Below the pieces are notes generated by a model, which was not told the DNA's origin, searched no databases, and was given only the letters and a program-made list of their open reading frames with translations. The position numbers were made by a program, and so were the translations under genes. DNA of 64,000 nt from NCBI RefSeq assembly GCF_001190785.1, contig NZ_LGSS01000009.1:1-64000 (forward strand), written 5' to 3'. Of the stretch, positions 63,051-64,000 are shown piece after piece (the stretch's first letter is position 1; every line of letters starts with the position of its first letter). Source of the stretch: Gottschalkia purinilytica (GTDB taxonomy: Bacteria > Bacillota > Clostridia > Tissierellales > Gottschalkiaceae).

Positions 63051-63307
63051 TATTTTTAATAATCAAATATTAGTTCTTACATATAAATGCCCATCCCTCT
63101 GTTTTCTAAGTCTTCTAAAGTTTAATATTCTTTTCATTTCTTAATCATATTCACCATCAGCGTTATCATATATTAAACTGATTGAATCTCATCTATTTAT
63201 TATTTTTAAATCACTACATTCAATTAAAAATTTCACTTTATTTTCTTTTAATCTATATTTTAAAGTAGTATCTTTTCACTATAATTAGATCTTATTTATA
63301 AAAGATA
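63051..63307. other. Intergenic region without a recognisable gene
   Basis: This AT-rich stretch lies between the terminator at 62997-63050 and the promoter at 63308-63336. I see no gene or structured leader in it. Confidence 0.4.
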
Positions 63308-63336
63308 TTGAATTTATAGAAAATTTTTATTATAAT
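63308..63336 (+). promoter_or_regulatory. Promoter of the dicarboxylate/amino-acid symporter gene
   Basis: TTGAAT (63308-63313), 17 bp, TATAAT (63331-63336), about 75 bp before the ATG at 63411. Confidence 0.75.
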
Positions 63337-63410
63337 TTTATTAATTCTTAGTAATTTTATCTATTTTCATGGGTATATATTATATAAAGTATATATTAAG
63401 GAGGTAATTT

Positions 63411-64000
63411 ATGTATTTATCAATTTTTAGTGCAATAATAGTACTATTATTTTTATACTTTTTACACAAGAAAAAAGTCAGCTTTGGAATAAGAGTATTT
63501 GCTGCTATGGCTATAGGTATAGCATTTGGTATTATTTTTAATAAGAACGCATTATTAGTAGGAACAATTGGAGATATCTTTATTAGATTGATTAAAATGC
63601 TTGTATTCCCATTAGTTACTACATCTATTATTTCAAGTATTACTCTTTTAGAAAGTCCTTCTCAATTAAAAAAGATTGGATTAAAAACTGTAGGTACATT
63701 TTTATTTACCGCAATCATAGCTAGCTTAATTGGAATTATTGTAGGAAATATCTTAAATGTTGGCTCAGGGGTAAATCTTGTAGCTGATAGTAGCTTTAAA
63801 GCAAGAGAGATTCCTAAGTTTACTGAAGTTATTCTAGATTTTATTCCTTCAAACCCTATACAACAAATGGCTGAAGGCAAAGTTTTACCTGTTATAATAT
63901 TTTCAATGTTCATAGGTATAGCAATAATAATAGAAGGTCACAAAAGACCAGAAGCTGTTAAACCTGTTAAAGACTTTATAAAATCTTTCAGTGAAGTAAT
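63411..64000 (+). CDS. Dicarboxylate/amino-acid:cation symporter, 5' part
   Basis: The gene runs off the window, so only about 196 N-terminal residues are present. The ATG has AAGGAGG at 63398-63404. The reading shows helix 1 (SIFSAIIVLLFLYFL), then DIFIRLIKMLVFPLVTTSIISS, then FIPSNPIQQMAEGKVLPVIIFS, which match the DAACS (SDF) family. The KMLVFPLV and NPIQQMAEG pattern is close to the cystine symporter TcyP. Glutamate/aspartate or dicarboxylate transport remains possible. It has its own promoter. Confidence 0.88.
   Translation, partial: MYLSIFSAIIVLLFLYFLHKKKVSFGIRVFAAMAIGIAFGIIFNKNALLVGTIGDIFIRLIKMLVFPLVTTSIISSITLLESPSQLKKIGLKTVGTFLFTAIIASLIGIIVGNILNVGSGVNLVADSSFKAREIPKFTEVILDFIPSNPIQQMAEGKVLPVIIFSMFIGIAIIIEGHKRPEAVKPVKDFIKSFSEV

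Overview
The window is AT-rich DNA (very roughly 30% G+C by eye), densely coded, with strong AAGGAGG-type ribosome sites and many perfect hairpin terminators. It carries T-box leaders, a spore photoproduct lyase with Clostridia-type residues, anaerobic Fe-S proteins and an SLH-domain protein. This fits a spore-forming anaerobic member of the Clostridia. I cannot name the genus from sequence alone. I saw no tRNA, rRNA, CRISPR array, insertion sequence or prophage.

Layout. 1-7.2 kb: an operon of a substrate-binding lipoprotein, argG and argH behind an arginine-type T-box (specifier AGA), divergent from a four-gene polar amino-acid ABC transporter. 7.2-10.9 kb: a TauABC/NMT1-type ABC transporter operon ending in a QueG-like two-cluster Fe-S protein. 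11.1-15.9 kb: response regulator, histidine kinase, TldD and TldE in one apparent transcription unit. 16.0-19.3 kb: spore photoproduct lyase, a 63-residue peptide with a duplicated hydrophobic block, and small membrane or secreted proteins. 19.4-25.8 kb: a second TldD/TldE pair, an M29 aminopeptidase, a CYTH protein, a BFD-like ferredoxin and unknowns.

26-34.3 kb: tryptophan biosynthesis. trpE-D-C-F-B are preceded by a leader with one T-box Stem I (specifier UGG) followed by two successive T-box/terminator modules. trpA lies apart, behind a lone phnM and several terminators; trpG is absent. 34.3-41.3 kb: NfeD/SPFH membrane proteins, a phosphoesterase, a YhaO/YhaN-type nuclease pair and a GNAT acetyltransferase. 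41.4-43.5 kb: an SLH-domain exported protein and a decayed membrane-protein remnant.

43.7-56 kb: an eight-gene operon of an exported GATase-like membrane protein, ABC ATPase, ABC-2 permease, coiled-coil membrane protein, MoxR ATPase, DUF58 protein, BatA-like VWA protein and a double-VWA protein. It is a large, probably envelope-associated machine of unknown function and the best candidate here for an uncharacterised system. 56-64 kb: YciI, DedA, nagB, a glutamate-synthase-like FMN protein, truA, a membrane-anchored zinc peptidase, a second TauBC-like ATPase/permease pair without a binding protein, and the start of a dicarboxylate/amino-acid symporter cut by the window edge.

Where an internal start has a far better ribosome site than the longest reading frame, I give the shorter gene and say so.
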